A stretch of 64,000 bases of DNA from Streptomyces violaceusniger (lineage in GTDB: Bacteria; Actinomycetota; Actinomycetes; Streptomycetales; Streptomycetaceae): contig BJHW01000002.1 in NCBI GenBank assembly GCA_005405945.1, forward strand, positions 1,674,001 through 1,738,000, given 5' to 3'. Of this stretch, positions 63,376 through 64,000 are shown piece by piece. Made by a program: the position numbers and the translations under genes. Below the pieces are notes generated by a model. It saw only the letters and a program-made list of their open reading frames with translations, had not been told where the DNA came from and made no database searches. The first letter of the stretch is position 1, and each line of letters opens with the position of its first letter.

Positions 63376-64000
63376 TCAGCCCGCCGCCGCACCCACGGCC
63401 GCGGGGCGGGCGGTGTCGGCGGACCAGGCGGACCAGGAGCCGGGGTAGAGCGCGGCCGTGATGCCCACGCGGGCCAGGGCCGCGACCGTGTGGGCGGCCG
63501 TGACGCCGGAGCCGCAGTAGACACCGACCTCCGTCGTGCCGTCGGCACCCAGCGCGGTGAAACGCCGCGCGAGCTCTTCCACGCTGTGGAACGTGCCGTC
63601 CGGTGCCAGGTTGTCGCCCGTCGGGGCGGACCGGGCGCCGGGGATGTGTCCGGCGCGCGGATCGACCGGTTCGGTCTCGCCCCGGTATCGCTCGGCCGCC
63701 CGCGCGTCCAGCAGGACGCCCGTACGGGCCACCTCGGCCGCCGCGTCGGCGTCCAGGACCGGCAACCGCCCCGGGGTGAGCCGGACATCCCCCTCGGCCG
63801 GTGGGGCGGGCTCGCCCGTTTCGACGGGCAGTCCGGCCGCGCGCCACGCGGCCAGCGCCCCGTCCAGCAGCGAGACCCGTTCCACCCCGGCCCATCGCAG
63901 CAGCCACCAGGCGCGGGCGGCCGCGGTGTTGCCGTTGTCGTCGTACACCACCACCGGCCGGTCGGTGGTGAGTCCCCAGCGGCGCGCGGACCGCTGCAGG
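63376..64000 (-). CDS. thiosulfate/mercaptopyruvate sulfurtransferase (tandem rhodanese), partial
   Basis: Only the C-terminal ~207 residues lie in the window; the gene continues past the right edge. The end of the first rhodanese domain shows RPVVVYDDNGNTAAARAWWL and ERVSLLDGALAAWRAAGLPV. The second, catalytic domain has VLLDARAAERYRGETEPVDP, AGHIPGARSAP and the active-site loop GVYCGSGVTAAHTVAALARV, with Cys in CGSGVTA. The enzyme moves sulfane sulfur, for example from thiosulfate to cyanide or thiols. It lies 52 bases before SsuC in the same direction, so it is likely the upstream member of the sulfur operon. Confidence 0.9.
   Translation of the reverse strand, partial: LQRSARRWGLTTDRPVVVYDDNGNTAAARAWWLLRWAGVERVSLLDGALAAWRAAGLPVETGEPAPPAEGDVRLTPGRLPVLDADAAAEVARTGVLLDARAAERYRGETEPVDPRAGHIPGARSAPTGDNLAPDGTFHSVEELARRFTALGADGTTEVGVYCGSGVTAAHTVAALARVGITAALYPGSWSAWSADTARPAAVGAAAG

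Overview
The window reads as high-GC actinomycete chromosome, almost certainly Streptomyces: G/C-biased third codon positions throughout, many ATGA-type translationally coupled overlaps, trans-AT type I PKS genes, several two-component systems and numerous MFS exporters. No rRNA, tRNA, CRISPR array or intact insertion sequence was found.

Left block (1-22956): the 3' end of a trans-AT polyketide assembly line, all on the + strand, entering from the left edge. Domain order is (KR end)-ACP / KS-ACP / KS-MT-ACP / KS | KR-ACP / KS-DH-KR-MT-ACP / KS-ACP / KS-ACP-TE-TE. The bar marks a module split over two proteins with matching docking ends. No module has an AT and no stand-alone AT lies in the window. 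Two KS domains lack a catalytic His (probably non-elongating) and the first of the two thioesterases lacks its nucleophile Ser. A luciferase-like monooxygenase follows directly.

Kdp block and gene graveyard (23246-31030): intact kdpE-kdpD without kdpFABC, then about 4.4 kb of gene fragments: C-terminal pieces of a flavodoxin, a TrkA-like RCK protein, a pore-deleted K+ channel, another RCK-like piece, half an MFS pump, and pieces of a thioredoxin-reductase-like enzyme, a methyltransferase, an alcohol dehydrogenase and an SDR. Several are joined 5'-truncated end to 5'-truncated end.

Middle block (31049-42909): ordinary accessory genes. These are a NarL-type two-component pair, a PRMT-like methyltransferase, a SnoaL-like protein, a zinc-ribbon membrane protein, an intradiol ring-cleavage dioxygenase, an Lrp/AsnC regulator divergent from a transketolase/pyruvate-dehydrogenase-E1-like enzyme (with a perfect palindrome between them), remnants of LuxR, MFS and TetR genes, and an OmpR-type two-component pair.

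Small aromatic biosynthesis cluster (42954-55025): a leftward flavodoxin-MFS-LysR operon diverges from a tightly coupled ten-gene rightward operon. The operon starts with GriI/GriH homologues (3-amino-4-hydroxybenzoate synthesis) and continues with an adenylating enzyme, two ACPs, a FabF-like KS, a short KS-like protein, a second adenylating enzyme, a DUF6125-like protein and an NAD-epimerase-like reductase. I infer that the aminohydroxybenzoyl unit is loaded onto a carrier protein and processed by a discrete KS. This is the best candidate here for an undescribed pathway. A strong hairpin closes the operon.

Right block (55092-64000, - strand): an organosulfur (sulfonate/sulfur-ester) acquisition operon. 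Read from the right edge it is rhodanese, SsuC, SsuB, SsuA, SsuD-like, a second SsuA-like lipoprotein, SfnB/DszC-like acyl-CoA dehydrogenase, FAD-linked oxidase, SsuE-like FMN reductase.

Quality note: about 15 otherwise good genes are interrupted by frameshifts. Every one I resolved is explained by loss of a single base, usually in a G or C run, which points to systematic sequencing error. I treat those genes as functional and give the approximate break positions.
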